The translations under genes and the position numbers were made by a program. DNA of 47,564 bases from Pseudomonas sp. MPC6 (GTDB lineage Bacteria; Pseudomonadota; Gammaproteobacteria; Pseudomonadales; Pseudomonadaceae), in NCBI RefSeq assembly GCF_006094435.1, contig NZ_CP034781.1, positions 1-47,564 on the forward strand, written 5' to 3'. Of this stretch, positions 7,789-15,949 are shown in pieces (positions within the stretch are counted from its first letter, which is position 1; each line of letters starts with the position of its first letter). The notes below the pieces were generated by a model. The model saw only the letters and a program-made list of their open reading frames with translations, did no database searches and had not been told where the DNA came from.

Positions 7789-10469
7789 TTGACCGCCTTC
7801 AGGTTGTGGGTGTTTTTCGCTTTGGCTTCCGCCATAAAGACAGGAACCCATTGCTCAGGGTCGTCGGTGCCCAGGCGCTTGATGATGGAATCCATCAAGG
7901 CGACACCAACATCGTTTGAGGACAGCACCGGGATAAAGTCGGACAGGTTTTCGTCATCCACTTCGGAAGTCAGATCGAAAACCGCCCTGATCGACTCCTT
8001 CCCGCGACGGATCAGAAACTTGCGGGAAGCCTGGCCGATCTCACGAATCCACTTACGTTCTGCGACGGTCAGGTTTTGATGGTCTTCATCAGTGGCCGCG
8101 TCGTTCGACAGGTAGATCTTGGTAGAGGTCTGCTTGTCGATTGAGTCGGTTTCACTGCGGAAGTACTTCGCATCAGGGGTGACGAAGATAATCAGCCCGT
8201 TTTTGCGGCGGATCTGCATGATGAAGTTGTCGATTCGCTTCTTCCAATAATCGTTCTTCACCAGGTTTTGCCCTTCCTCCAGTACCAGGATGAAAGGGGT
8301 GCCATCCATCGCTTGCTCAATACGGTGGAGCGGGTAGCTCAGGACGACCGGCAGTTCAGGCCGTGCCTCACCGCCCTTGAGCAGTTCCATCATTTCAAAG
8401 CAGTAGTGCCGGGAAGTGGTCAGGTCGATAGAGTCGTGTTGATTGTCGAACACACCAGCGTTCGCACCAGTCACGCCCTTGGCGCCGTGCCAGATGGCCA
8501 TAATGTCTGCCAGCTCACCCTGGCCATACGTCCACACCACATTGCGCAACCGCCGATCCTCATACGGCAGCGAGTAGTTTTCATCTACCAGGGCCTTGAA
8601 GCGCTTAATGTCGTCAGAGTCAGCCGGTGTAGGTGCGTAGCACTGACGCATCTGCACCTGCAGATCGACCAGAAACGCCCGGTTCTCAGCCGTGTCCGGC
8701 AGCTTGAGAGGATTCCAATTCATACCGCTGTGCGGGGAAAGCGTGGTGTGTACCCCGCCCATTGCCTGCATGAACACCTTCGCGCCGAAGCGGTTATCGA
8801 ACCAGAACACTCGCGGCCCGGCTTTATCGGCTTCACAAACCATCGCCGAAATCAGCGTGGTCTTACCTGAGCCGGTGTCCGCTGCAACTGCGGTGTGCCC
8901 TGCAACCATCCCTTCCAGCTCGCGGTGAAAGTTGAAGTTGTAAGACGTGCCGCTCTCGGTTTCAAAAGCCGTGATCGCAGGCCCCCACAAGTTGCCGTCG
9001 CGACGGCCCCTTGCGAAGTTGTGCAACGAAGCGAACCCGGCGAAGTTGCTCGATTTGATCTTCCCACGACGACCGATCAAGGCCTCTTGTTGGCCAGGCA
9101 GCTGCGACCAGAAGAAGGTTTCCAGGGCCATCCACTCACGAACAGATTTGACGTTCAGGTCGACAAAGCATCCCTCGATCAAACCAACAGCTTTATCCAG
9201 CGCCTTGTTGTTCGCTTTGCGATGGTCATCGGAGTCCATTGGCAACGAAGGCACATGAACGAAGATCGTCAGGTGATGCAGACCATTGACAGTATCGCCA
9301 CGGCGCAGAGCACGAATACCTTCAGTCAGTTCCTGGCTGTCATCGTTGGAAATCCCGTGTGTATCCGATACGGTCAGTCGGCGTTGTTCATCGACCATCG
9401 ACGACTCGGCTTCAATCCGGTTCGAGAAGAAGAATGATTGCGTGATGATGAATTCCACCGGCTGCTGCAGGAACTTGTTCATCATTCGCGATGGCGTCTT
9501 ACGCGGCCACTCGGCCATGCTCAGCACCGCTCCGATTCTCGAACTGGTGCTACCCCGGACTTCACACATCGTTGCCAACACGCGGAAATTGAGTCGTGCG
9601 TATGGCAACATTTCGCAGATTTTCTGATCGCTCACAGGGATCTTGCGATCCTCAAGGTTGATCAGGTAGTGGAAGAACGAGCTGAGTTCGGAGAATTCTT
9701 CCCCCAGGTAATCGAGGACAACTTCAGCAGGGTATTGAGCTTGATCGCCAACCACCTTTTTGAATTCGTCCCAGCTCCACCGGAAACGGCTGACAGCATC
9801 AAAGGCCTGGTCACGGCCCATGAACGTGGTGGAGCAAACCGGGTGCCGCTGGATCTGCAGGCGGGTAGCGCCGTACTCAGAAAGGCCGCGCAACAGCAGG
9901 TTTGACGCCTTGTAAAGATCGTCCGCCATTTCCTCGAAGGATTCAGCATCCTGCTTGTTAGCACCGGTGCCCGTGATGAGCGCAATTCCTCGATCCATGA
10001 TCCCTGGCATACCAGCACGGAAGCGGCTACGCACCAACGAGATATAGATCTCGTTGACATAGAAGCCTTTGCTCTCGTAGCGCTTACGCCAGGCCGCATT
10101 GAACTGCTTGGAGAACCAAGTGGACCCCTGCCCTTCAGGGAAATCAAACACCTTGCGGCGGACTACATGCACATACAGCGCAAGGTCGCTGGAAGCGATA
10201 GTGCGCAGCACGGTATTCCGGCGAACTTCAAACTGCTTAACCTGTTCGTCAGACAAAGAGTCAAAGAGCAAGCCGTCAATTTTGACAACTTGTACCAACG
10301 AACTTTCCTTGGTCATAACTGTTTCGTCATCGTAATGGTAATCATACGGCACCATTTCGCTAACTTGCAGTTCCAAGAGATCTTGCTCGGATCCCTCTGG
10401 ATGTTGAACACCAAGAGAGAGATCAAGGTTTTGCGTCAGCTTTTTAAAAGCTTTATCAACGAGGCGCAT
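7785..10469 (-). CDS. virB4: VirB4-type secretion ATPase
   Basis: Start at 10469 (ATG behind CGGAG, beginning MRLVDKAFKKLTQ), giving 894 aa, close to other VirB4/TrbE proteins. It has an N-terminal CagE/TrbE/VirB4 domain and a C-terminal ATPase with Walker A AADTGSGKTTLIS at about residue 440 and Walker B PFILVLEEGQNLVKN. It is the largest energising ATPase of the channel, at the inner-membrane base. It overlaps virB3 by 14 bp upstream and virB5 by 4 bp downstream. Confidence 0.95.
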   Translation of the reverse strand: MRLVDKAFKKLTQNLDLSLGVQHPEGSEQDLLELQVSEMVPYDYHYDDETVMTKESSLVQVVKIDGLLFDSLSDEQVKQFEVRRNTVLRTIASSDLALYVHVVRRKVFDFPEGQGSTWFSKQFNAAWRKRYESKGFYVNEIYISLVRSRFRAGMPGIMDRGIALITGTGANKQDAESFEEMADDLYKASNLLLRGLSEYGATRLQIQRHPVCSTTFMGRDQAFDAVSRFRWSWDEFKKVVGDQAQYPAEVVLDYLGEEFSELSSFFHYLINLEDRKIPVSDQKICEMLPYARLNFRVLATMCEVRGSTSSRIGAVLSMAEWPRKTPSRMMNKFLQQPVEFIITQSFFFSNRIEAESSMVDEQRRLTVSDTHGISNDDSQELTEGIRALRRGDTVNGLHHLTIFVHVPSLPMDSDDHRKANNKALDKAVGLIEGCFVDLNVKSVREWMALETFFWSQLPGQQEALIGRRGKIKSSNFAGFASLHNFARGRRDGNLWGPAITAFETESGTSYNFNFHRELEGMVAGHTAVAADTGSGKTTLISAMVCEADKAGPRVFWFDNRFGAKVFMQAMGGVHTTLSPHSGMNWNPLKLPDTAENRAFLVDLQVQMRQCYAPTPADSDDIKRFKALVDENYSLPYEDRRLRNVVWTYGQGELADIMAIWHGAKGVTGANAGVFDNQHDSIDLTTSRHYCFEMMELLKGGEARPELPVVLSYPLHRIEQAMDGTPFILVLEEGQNLVKNDYWKKRIDNFIMQIRRKNGLIIFVTPDAKYFRSETDSIDKQTSTKIYLSNDAATDEDHQNLTVAERKWIREIGQASRKFLIRRGKESIRAVFDLTSEVDDENLSDFIPVLSSNDVGVALMDSIIKRLGTDDPEQWVPVFMAEAKAKNTHNLKAVK

Positions 10470-10755
10470 AACTCCGATACCCCCAAACTTTCCGATTCTG
10501 TGAGGCGCGCAAGCGGAAAGCTGCTTGCATAACCCCGAACAAATAAACGTCTTTGCTGCAGATGTAGTAAGACGCGCCAAACAGAACAGGTATTAATGCA
10601 ACTGGCCATAGCGAACGAATCAGCAGTGCAGCTATGAGCGGTGCAAAGATGCTTATGAGTACGCTCGACATCGTGAAGGCGCCGACCATGGATGGCCGGG
10701 CCATCGCAACGACGAGCACCTCCCCTTCATCGGGTTTGTGCTCGCCTGTAGTCAT
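10456..10755 (-). CDS. virB3: VirB3-type membrane protein
   Basis: A 99-aa protein with the family start (ARPSMVGAFTMSSVLISIFA) and two adjacent membrane helices at about residues 24-58, followed by a basic C-terminal tail. It associates with VirB4 and is needed for pilus biogenesis. The start overlaps the virB2 stop by 4 bp (ATGA). Confidence 0.9.
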   Translation of the reverse strand: MTTGEHKPDEGEVLVVAMARPSMVGAFTMSSVLISIFAPLIAALLIRSLWPVALIPVLFGASYYICSKDVYLFGVMQAAFRLRASQNRKVWGYRSYAPR

Positions 10756-11213
10756 AGCGAGTTCGCCGCGCCGTTCTTGATCTCGGTAACGATGTTCGGT
10801 GCGAAGAACACCAGGAAGATACCCGCGACCGCCCAGCCAAAAGCCCCCCAGGAAATATGCCCGGATTTGGCTTTGTAACCAGTGATCACGATGGCCAGAA
10901 TGCCGAGGTAGTAACCAATGTCGAAGATCAGGAAGCTGACAATATCTTTAGCCAGATTCGTAAGGGAACTGAAGTTTAGCGCCGCGTTGGCAACTTCGGG
11001 TAAGAGACTGATGGAGATCAGCGACCCAATGAGCAAAGTCTTTTCAGCTCTCGCTGTCCAGTCCTTGCGCATAAGAGACGCATGGCTCGCTTTTTTTTGC
11101 GCTAACAGATTACGGAGGGAAGTTACAGCCTTACTCTGTTGTAGCCGGGTGGCCCAGGAAGGCTTGTTGCTTTTTGCTTCATGACAAACCATTTTCCCAG
11201 ATTCGAGATGCAT
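10752..11213 (-). CDS. virB2: VirB2-type pilin precursor
   Basis: A 153-aa precursor with an unusually long basic leader, then a hydrophobic signal segment (TLLIGSLISISLLPEVANA) with cleavage after ANA. The mature peptide of about 75 residues has two hydrophobic helices (FLIFDIGYYLGILAIVITGY and GAFGWAVAGIFLVFFAP) separated by a polar loop, the normal layout of the pilus subunit. The exact start is uncertain: ATGs at 11213 and 11192 both have plausible purine-rich sites upstream. It is the first structural gene of the mating-pair operon. Confidence 0.88.
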   Translation of the reverse strand: MHLESGKMVCHEAKSNKPSWATRLQQSKAVTSLRNLLAQKKASHASLMRKDWTARAEKTLLIGSLISISLLPEVANAALNFSSLTNLAKDIVSFLIFDIGYYLGILAIVITGYKAKSGHISWGAFGWAVAGIFLVFFAPNIVTEIKNGAANSL

Positions 11214-11231
11214 ACCTTTGCCTCATCTATG

Positions 11232-11507
11232 TCATGACGGGGGAACCCCGTACGTTACAGTTATTGCGTTATTTGGGTTGTTAGGGCAGGTTTCCTTTAT
11301 GAAGTCGATAGCAGTATCGGCGTTCTTAAATAGTCTGGTCTTCCCTAACGCAGTCACTACGGTGAACATCTGTCCAGTAGATGGACTTTCAATGATTAAT
11401 ATCCATTTCCTCCCGTCGCTCTGAATTAGTTCTTTTAAGTGAACTCGATAGTCAGGTTGAGCGAAGGCGAAAACCGTCAGTTCTTTCTTATCTAGGCTCT
11501 GCATCAT
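11232..11507 (-). CDS. Unknown small protein leading the virB operon (possible regulator)
   Basis: A 91-aa protein from ATG 11507 (AGAGGA just upstream); a GTG start at 11579 would add 24 residues. It contains ELIQSDGRKWILIIESPSTG followed by QMFTVVTALGKTRLFKNADT, an alternating strand/helix pattern with no signal peptide or membrane segment, so it is cytoplasmic. I do not recognise a named family. Its place, 18 bp ahead of virB2 and next to the operon control region, fits a regulator such as MpfR of pWW0, but this is inference from position only. Confidence 0.6.
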   Translation of the reverse strand: MMQSLDKKELTVFAFAQPDYRVHLKELIQSDGRKWILIIESPSTGQMFTVVTALGKTRLFKNADTAIDFIKETCPNNPNNAITVTYGVPPS

Positions 11508-11603
11508 GTCCTCTGGATAGCTGGTCGCTAAAAACAGAGCGGATACTGGAGCTGTCGAGGATTTTCTTCTAGATCCCACCTCGCCTTTCTTCCCTCTTTC
11601 GAG

Positions 11604-11673
11604 TTTCGTAAGATGTTTTCCGTGTTTCGTGGCTTACTTTAGCCATTTCATTTCACGAAATCAACATTTCGTT
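11604..11673. promoter_or_regulatory. TTTCGT repeat cluster upstream of the virB operon
   Basis: TTTCGTA (11604), TTTCGTGG (11625), the inverted TTTCACGAAAT (11651-11661) and ATTTCGTT (11666) lie within 70 bp. TTTCGTG and CACGAAA form an inverted repeat. This looks like a binding region for a repressor of the virB promoter; no protein can be assigned from sequence. Confidence 0.4.
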
Positions 11674-12048
11674 GGTTTTATTTTTGGATCCGTTCGTTAT
11701 AACAGGCACGGCAAAACCTCGAAACAAAGCTCGATACCAGTGAATTCCGCATAAATGATTGAGTTTCAAACGGTTTTCCATGTTTACCGCTCAGCGCGTG
11801 TGTGATGGCTCCATGCCACGCGTAAAGAAAGGAAGGGAGTGAATAAACCAGCCCGCGCGTGTGACCGCACGAATATTATTTTGTTCACTACGGAGGAAGC
11901 TCTGACGAGCGGTAGTGATAGGAAGGGGGACAGGGCTTGGCCGGGAGCCGCCCCGGACAAGCCCCTGGCCGTCCAAAGAGCGCGCAAGGAAACTGACCCC
12001 GCGCTACCAGGGAGCGGCGTGGCGCGAATTCTAGCAGCCAATCAGGGC

Positions 12049-12066
12049 TTTATCGCGTGCGAGAAA
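12049..12066. promoter_or_regulatory. Palindromic operator, copy 3 (one mismatch)
   Basis: TTTATCGCGTGCGAGAAA, with C to A in the left arm. Its start is 35 bp before the start of the perfect copy at 12084, so parA is preceded by a tandem pair. Confidence 0.6.
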
Positions 12067-12083
12067 CGCCGGTTGCCCGCCTT

Positions 12084-12101
12084 TTTCTCGCGTGCGAGAA
12101 A
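12084..12101. promoter_or_regulatory. Palindromic operator, copy 4
   Basis: TTTCTCGCGTGCGAGAAA, extended by T and A runs on each side. It ends 24 bp before the -35 candidate of the parA promoter. Confidence 0.7.
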
Positions 12102-12107
12102 AACAAA

Positions 12108-12142
12108 GTAAACCCTTATTAGGGGTTGACTGAAGGGTTTAC
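12108..12142. promoter_or_regulatory. Inverted repeat over the parA promoter
   Basis: GTAAACCCTT (12108-12117) and AAGGGTTTAC (12133-12142) are perfect 10-bp arms 15 bp apart, and they bracket a TTGACT hexamer at 12126. Such a site would suit autorepression by ParA or ParB, or serve as part of the centromere. Confidence 0.55.
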
Positions 12143-12155
12143 CGCCTGCACACTT
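12126..12155 (+). promoter_or_regulatory. Candidate parA promoter
   Basis: -35 TTGACT (12126-12131); a weak -10 (ACACTT, preceded by TG) about 18 bp downstream. The -10 is poor, so the exact site is tentative. Confidence 0.35.
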
Positions 12156-12191
12156 GCCCCATGTTCCACTATCGGACCAGCCGGAGATCAC

Positions 12192-12959
12192 ATGAAGATC
12201 ATCACTGTAGCGAATCAGAAAGGCGGTGTAGGCAAGACCACCGTGGAGTGTCACTTGACCGCCTATGCAGCCGAAGAAGGGAAGCGTGTGCTGGTTGTCG
12301 ACCTCGATGAAGGCGACCTGTCGCAGTTCTTTGCCGCTCTAGAGGACGGTGATGAAACGCCCTACCTCATGTCCAGTCAACTGTTCACCGGCGATCATGA
12401 CGGTTATCAGCCGCGCCAGGTTGGTCCTAACACTTGGTTGATCGAAGCAGACGTACCGCTGCTCGATGTGGACGATATGCCTCTTGATGTAATTCACCAG
12501 TTGCGGCCTGCCCTCGAACGCTTTGCCGGTGATTTTGACCTGTGCATGATCGACACCCCACCCAACCTGCAGCGTCGTATGGTCGCCGCTCTGACGGCTT
12601 CTGACGCGGTGGTCGCCCCCTTCAATATCAGTGCTTTCACCTTGGCTCGGCTGCCGAAACTGATGAACACCATCGAGACTGTGCAGGATCGGTACAACCC
12701 GGAACTGAAGTTCTTGGGTTACTTACCGAACCTGGTCAACAGCCGATCACCAGAAGAAATTGATGCCCTCCCCGGTTTGCGCGAAGCCTACGGGGACTCG
12801 ATGTTTGCTGAACAAATCATTTACCGGCCCTGCATCAACAAAGCTTTGGCCGCAGGCAATCCCGTCTGGTGGAAAGCTCGCAGCGGTAGCCAGCGCGAAG
12901 CCGGGAAAGAAATGAAACGGGCCTGCAAGGCTGTTCTCGATAAAGTTTTCACGGCTTGA
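12192..12959 (+). CDS. parA: ParA partition ATPase
   Basis: Start at ATG 12192 behind CGGAG, giving 255 aa; the open frame runs 22 codons further upstream but without a better start. MKIITVANQKGGVGKTT is the deviant Walker A motif with the signature Lys, followed by VLVVDLDEGD (Walker A') and DLCMIDTPPN (Walker B). There is no N-terminal HTH domain, unlike type Ia ParA, so any autoregulation would need ParB or the KorA-like protein encoded downstream. It precedes parB by 10 bp in one operon. Confidence 0.93.
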   Translation: MKIITVANQKGGVGKTTVECHLTAYAAEEGKRVLVVDLDEGDLSQFFAALEDGDETPYLMSSQLFTGDHDGYQPRQVGPNTWLIEADVPLLDVDDMPLDVIHQLRPALERFAGDFDLCMIDTPPNLQRRMVAALTASDAVVAPFNISAFTLARLPKLMNTIETVQDRYNPELKFLGYLPNLVNSRSPEEIDALPGLREAYGDSMFAEQIIYRPCINKALAAGNPVWWKARSGSQREAGKEMKRACKAVLDKVFTA

Positions 12960-12969
12960 GGGAGATCCC

Positions 12970-13893
12970 ATGACTACGACAAAGAAACCGAACGCATTCG
13001 GGGGAGCAGTCAACAAGCTGTCTGACTTCCAAAAGCAGAAAGCCGTTCAGGAAGGCGAGCGCATCATCAAGGTCAACCCTGGTGAAGTTGAGTGCAAGCC
13101 ACAGATCCGGGGGAAACAGAATCCGGGCTTTACTCAAGAGTCGCTGATGGAGCTGGGCGACGACATTGAGCAGAACGGTCAGGCAGAGCCTGCCATCCTT
13201 CGCCCTCATCCAAATCCTGAAAGCGGCTTCAAATATCTGATGGTAGCCGGTGAGCGTCGGCAGCGTTCATGCGCGCTCAAAGGCCTTCTGCTTGAAGCCG
13301 TTGTGCGCGACCTCACTGACGCCCAAGCGAAACGGATTCAACGCGCTGAAAACGTACAGCGCGAGAACCTGACACAGCTTGAGGTAGCCCTTGCTCTCAA
13401 AGGAGACAAAGAGGAATTGGGCACCCTGCAGGCCGTCGCTGACGAGTGGAAAAAGAGCGTCAGTTGGGTTGCTGAACGCCTCGCCTATCTTGATGCGGTA
13501 GAGCAGCCAGGCGCGAGCCGCACAGCCGTACAGAACGGGGTCACTGCCGATATTTCCGTGGTCAATGACCTGGCCCGACTTGAACGGCTTGATCAAGCCG
13601 CAGCGGTCGAGCTGGTGCAGCGCGCCGAAGAAGACCCCGACCTCAACTTGCGTAACGAGGTCCGCACCCAGCTTCGCACCACAAAGGCACTGAGGATCAA
13701 ACCCGGTGGCAAAACCAAGACCGCGAAACCAGCCGCCAACACGGACGAAGACACAGAACTCGACGTGCTGAAAGAACAGAACGCCGTTCTGGCCGAGCAG
13801 GTAAAGGCTCTGGAAGCCGAAAAGGAATATCTCACCCAGGAGCTGGAAAAAGCCCGGCAACAAATCGCTGAACAGTGGAAGCCAACAGAATGA
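12970..13893 (+). CDS. parB: ParB centromere-binding protein
   Basis: A 307-aa protein with the ParB N-terminal CTP-binding domain, including AEPAILRPHPN and the arginine box GERRQRS at residues 94-100. A central HTH region follows (EELGTLQAVADEWKKSVSWV). A long charged coiled coil occupies the C-terminus (about 253-305, ELDVLKEQNAVLAEQVKALE onward), longer than in short plasmid ParBs. It should load on parS and work with ParA in plasmid segregation. The ribosome-binding site is GGGAGA. Its stop overlaps the next gene's start (ATGA). Confidence 0.92.
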   Translation: MTTTKKPNAFGGAVNKLSDFQKQKAVQEGERIIKVNPGEVECKPQIRGKQNPGFTQESLMELGDDIEQNGQAEPAILRPHPNPESGFKYLMVAGERRQRSCALKGLLLEAVVRDLTDAQAKRIQRAENVQRENLTQLEVALALKGDKEELGTLQAVADEWKKSVSWVAERLAYLDAVEQPGASRTAVQNGVTADISVVNDLARLERLDQAAAVELVQRAEEDPDLNLRNEVRTQLRTTKALRIKPGGKTKTAKPAANTDEDTELDVLKEQNAVLAEQVKALEAEKEYLTQELEKARQQIAEQWKPTE

Positions 13894-14240
13894 CTGGCCG
13901 CACCATTGACCAGGATCTACGGATACCGCTCGAAGACTTCGAGCGGATTCGCAGCAAGTCCAAGATGCACAGCCGTAGCCTCGACGTCGCTTTTGAAATC
14001 CTTGTCGAAGGCAAAAAACTGGTTGCCGTGGCCACAGCTCACGGGCTGACCAAACAGCGAGCGATGGCCATCCGCGACAAGATCTATTCAGCCTATTTGC
14101 TCCAGGCACCCGAAGGCTGGGCCTATGCGCAGATCTGCGCACCAGAGCAGATGATCGATCGTTTCGTAAAAGAGGCGGACGAAGAACGGTTGAAGTATTG
14201 GCAAAACAAATCCATGACGAAGAAGGATCACGAAGCATGA
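13890..14240 (+). CDS. KorA/TrfB-type transcriptional repressor
   Basis: A 116-aa protein from the ATG overlapping the parB stop. The segment SLDVAFEILVEGKKLVAVAT followed by AHGLTKQRAMAIRDKIYSAY matches the KorA/TrfB pattern known from IncP plasmids: a helix, a V-x-G-K turn, then an HTH with LTxxxxxxxxxRI. The C-terminus is charged. Genes of this type co-repress partition, replication and transfer promoters. Being third in the par operon makes it a prime candidate for binding one of the two palindrome families in this window. A second member is encoded at 26127-26429. Confidence 0.75.
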   Translation: MTGRTIDQDLRIPLEDFERIRSKSKMHSRSLDVAFEILVEGKKLVAVATAHGLTKQRAMAIRDKIYSAYLLQAPEGWAYAQICAPEQMIDRFVKEADEERLKYWQNKSMTKKDHEA

Positions 14241-14438
14241 CCGACAAACAAACCCTCGAAGCATTCGCCAAGCTGCTGGAGCCACTAGCGAAGTCCCTCA
14301 ACGGCATTGACCGTTCATCGCCCTAGACCTGGCCACCGAACGAGTCAGGGTGATCGATGCCGATGGGCAACGCTGGAACGGCAACATGGATCAAATCGAG
14401 ATTGAAGGAACAGATGATCTAACGGAGGGAAAAACATG
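14237..14438 (+). pseudogene. Small gene with an apparent frameshift
   Basis: An ATG overlapping the previous stop opens MTDKQTLEAFAKLLEPLAKS and stops after 28 codons at 14324. The adjacent frame continues from about 14311 as FIALDLATERVRVIDADGQR and ends exactly at the start of the next gene with an ATGA overlap. The operon-like spacing at both ends and the continuous amphipathic-then-strand sequence suggest one protein of about 67 aa broken by a single-base deletion near 14311. A sequencing error or programmed shift is also possible. Confidence 0.45.
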
Positions 14439-14684
14439 AGCCAGCTTACCGAGGCATTACGCACAACCGCCACGCAATGGCGTGCAGCCAACCAAGATCG
14501 CCATGGCGGCGTAGTGCTGATCTGGGAAGATGCCGTGTATGGATGGAAAAACTGCTTACGGGATGCAAGTCACGAACGCCCCGGCGCTTATGCAGTAGAC
14601 GAGGCTGGCCATGTCTTCATCTCTGAAGGTGGTGACGATTACAACGGTGCCAAGTGCTGGGTTGCGATCAATCCCACTATTTGA
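14436..14684 (+). CDS. Hypothetical 82-aa protein
   Basis: It starts with an ATGA overlap to the preceding frame, behind ACGGAGGG, a strong ribosome-binding site. The protein has alternating strands and Trp-rich segments (GGVVLIWEDAVYGWKNC, HVFISEGGDDYNGAKCWVA) and no membrane or export signal. I do not recognise the family. It is the last gene of the par operon; no obvious terminator follows. Confidence 0.65.
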   Translation: MSQLTEALRTTATQWRAANQDRHGGVVLIWEDAVYGWKNCLRDASHERPGAYAVDEAGHVFISEGGDDYNGAKCWVAINPTI

Positions 14685-14826
14685 ACGCAATGTGTATTTT
14701 TAGGGCATACCCGTGCTGAAACAGCCTTGAGTGGATCACTCAGAGCTTTACTTAGATTACTGGTACGCCTAATTTGATACGACAATAAGTGAACACTCAA
14801 ACTGATACAACGGAGTGAAGTCCACC

Positions 14827-15459
14827 ATGTTCATCCGTTCATACCTTCGCGCCTCGACCGTCGAGCAAGATGCAAACCGGGCCAATGCAGCGTTGGAGCA
14901 ATTCGCCGCTGAACATGGACACCTTGTTGCGAGCACATACACCGAGAACGTCAGCGGCACAGAAGCTGACAGGCCTGAATTGCTGCGCCTGCTCAAAGAT
15001 GCTCGGAAGGGGGATGTTCTTCTTGTCGAAAGCATCGACCGATTATCGCGGATGGAAGATCCGGACTGGCGAACACTCAAGGCAGCTATTGATTCAAAGG
15101 GTGTGCGAATCGTCGCCCTCGATCTGCCAACCAGCCACCTGGCAATGAGAACGAACCAAAACGACGAGTTCACCAGCCGCATGCTGGCAGCGATCAACAA
15201 CATGATGGTCGAAATGATGGCCGCTATCGCTCGCAAGGACTATCAACAACGACGAGAGAGACAAGCACAGGGAATCGCGAAGGCCAAACAGGGAGGCATT
15301 TACAAGGGCCGTCCTGCAGACCAGGACTTACACAAACGTGTACGGGAACTGCTCGCTGCGAACTTTGGCATTCGTGCTGCAGCCAGGCACGCGAAATGCT
15401 CGACAACCACTGTGCTCAAAATCCGTGACCAGTTGAGCCGATCGGAAGTGGCTGACTAG
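14827..15459 (+). CDS. Serine recombinase (resolvase family)
   Basis: A 210-aa protein from ATG 14827. MFIRSYLRASTVEQDANRA holds the nucleophilic Ser at position 10. GTEADRPELLRLLKDARKGD and LLVESIDRLSRMEDPDWRTL are the conserved resolvase core motifs. The C-terminal KGRPADQDLHKRVRELLAAN leads into a small HTH. Beside oriV it most likely resolves plasmid multimers. A res site would be expected in the 140 bp upstream (14685-14826), where TGATAC occurs twice (14776 and 14803) but no clear three-subsite array is visible to me. Confidence 0.85.
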   Translation: MFIRSYLRASTVEQDANRANAALEQFAAEHGHLVASTYTENVSGTEADRPELLRLLKDARKGDVLLVESIDRLSRMEDPDWRTLKAAIDSKGVRIVALDLPTSHLAMRTNQNDEFTSRMLAAINNMMVEMMAAIARKDYQQRRERQAQGIAKAKQGGIYKGRPADQDLHKRVRELLAANFGIRAAARHAKCSTTTVLKIRDQLSRSEVAD

Positions 15460-15610
15460 CGAAGGCACAGCCGTAGTCTGTCAGGCGCTTACGAATGGCC
15501 GCTGCCGCAGGCGACTTTGCCTGATTAACATTAAAGGCAGAGGGTGACAGGTAGAGATCATGAGAGGCAGGAGTTGCGAACCCTTGATTTACGGGGCTTG
15601 TAGAGCAGTA

Positions 15611-15881
15611 GGTAGCTCAACATATGAGCGAACCTTCGGTCATGGTTGATGAACCAACCTCGCTCATAGTGCGTGACCTAACCTAGCTCACCTGATGAGC
15701 TACCCCAAACCATGAGCTACCCATAGCTCATCTCTGCTCGATAGCAAACAGCCATGAGCTACCCCTAGCTCATACGGTGAGCTACCCCTAGATCATTTCT
15801 TGCGCGCTATCTGACAAGCCTGTGAGATAGCGAACAAATTTGATCTACCCATAGAGCACGGTGTGAGCTACCCTTGGCTCA
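15611..15881 (+). repeat. Iterons, consensus TGAGCTACCCCTAGCTCA
   Basis: Clear copies begin at 15713, 15755, 15778, 15841 and 15864. Weaker ones are at 15674 and 15695, and one is inverted at 15611. Each is itself an imperfect palindrome (TGAGCT...AGCTCA). Spacings of 42, 23, 63 and 23 bp keep the sites near the same helical face. They should be Rep binding sites. Confidence 0.85.
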
Positions 15882-15926
15882 TTCTTGCACGCTATCGAGC
15901 AAGTTTGAGAGATAGCGAACACAACT
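15713..15926 (+). repeat. 86-bp higher-order repeat with GATAGC hairpins
   Basis: GATAGC followed by AAACA or GAACA recurs at 15740, 15826 and 15911 (86 and 85 bp apart). The last two are preceded by GCTATC (15806, 15891), forming hairpins. The iterons at 15778 and 15864 are also 86 bp apart, so the origin is built from an iteron-plus-hairpin unit repeated about 2.5 times. Confidence 0.7.
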
Positions 15927-15949
15927 TGGATGATCTGACAGGAGGGTCA

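Larger units (their letters stand above)
11580..12191. other. Intergenic control region between virB and par operons
   Basis: About 610 bp between divergent operons. The half next to virB is AT-rich and carries repeated TTTCGT motifs. The middle (about 11850-12040) is GC-richer with no convincing gene; an ORF there has no family signature. The part next to parA holds two operator palindromes, a 10-bp inverted repeat and a likely promoter. Confidence 0.7.
15460..15949. other. Vegetative replication origin (oriV)
   Basis: About 490 bp without a gene between the resolvase and rep. The right 340 bp are filled with iterons and GATAGC hairpins. The left 140 bp (15460-15600) show no repeats I can identify. 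Position directly upstream of rep and repeat content support oriV. Confidence 0.8.

Noticed and set aside
11839..12111. 90-codon ORF between virB and par operons
   Set aside because: No ribosome-binding site, low-complexity product, and it overlaps both operator palindromes upstream of parA.
13267..14307. 346-codon ORF on the minus strand opposite parB
   Set aside because: Shadow frame of parB and its neighbours; no domain signature, while the plus-strand genes have clear ones.
15611..15926. CRISPR-like array in the repeat region near 15.7 kb
   Set aside because: Repeats are palindromic iterons with irregular spacing and shared spacers, next to rep; no cas genes.
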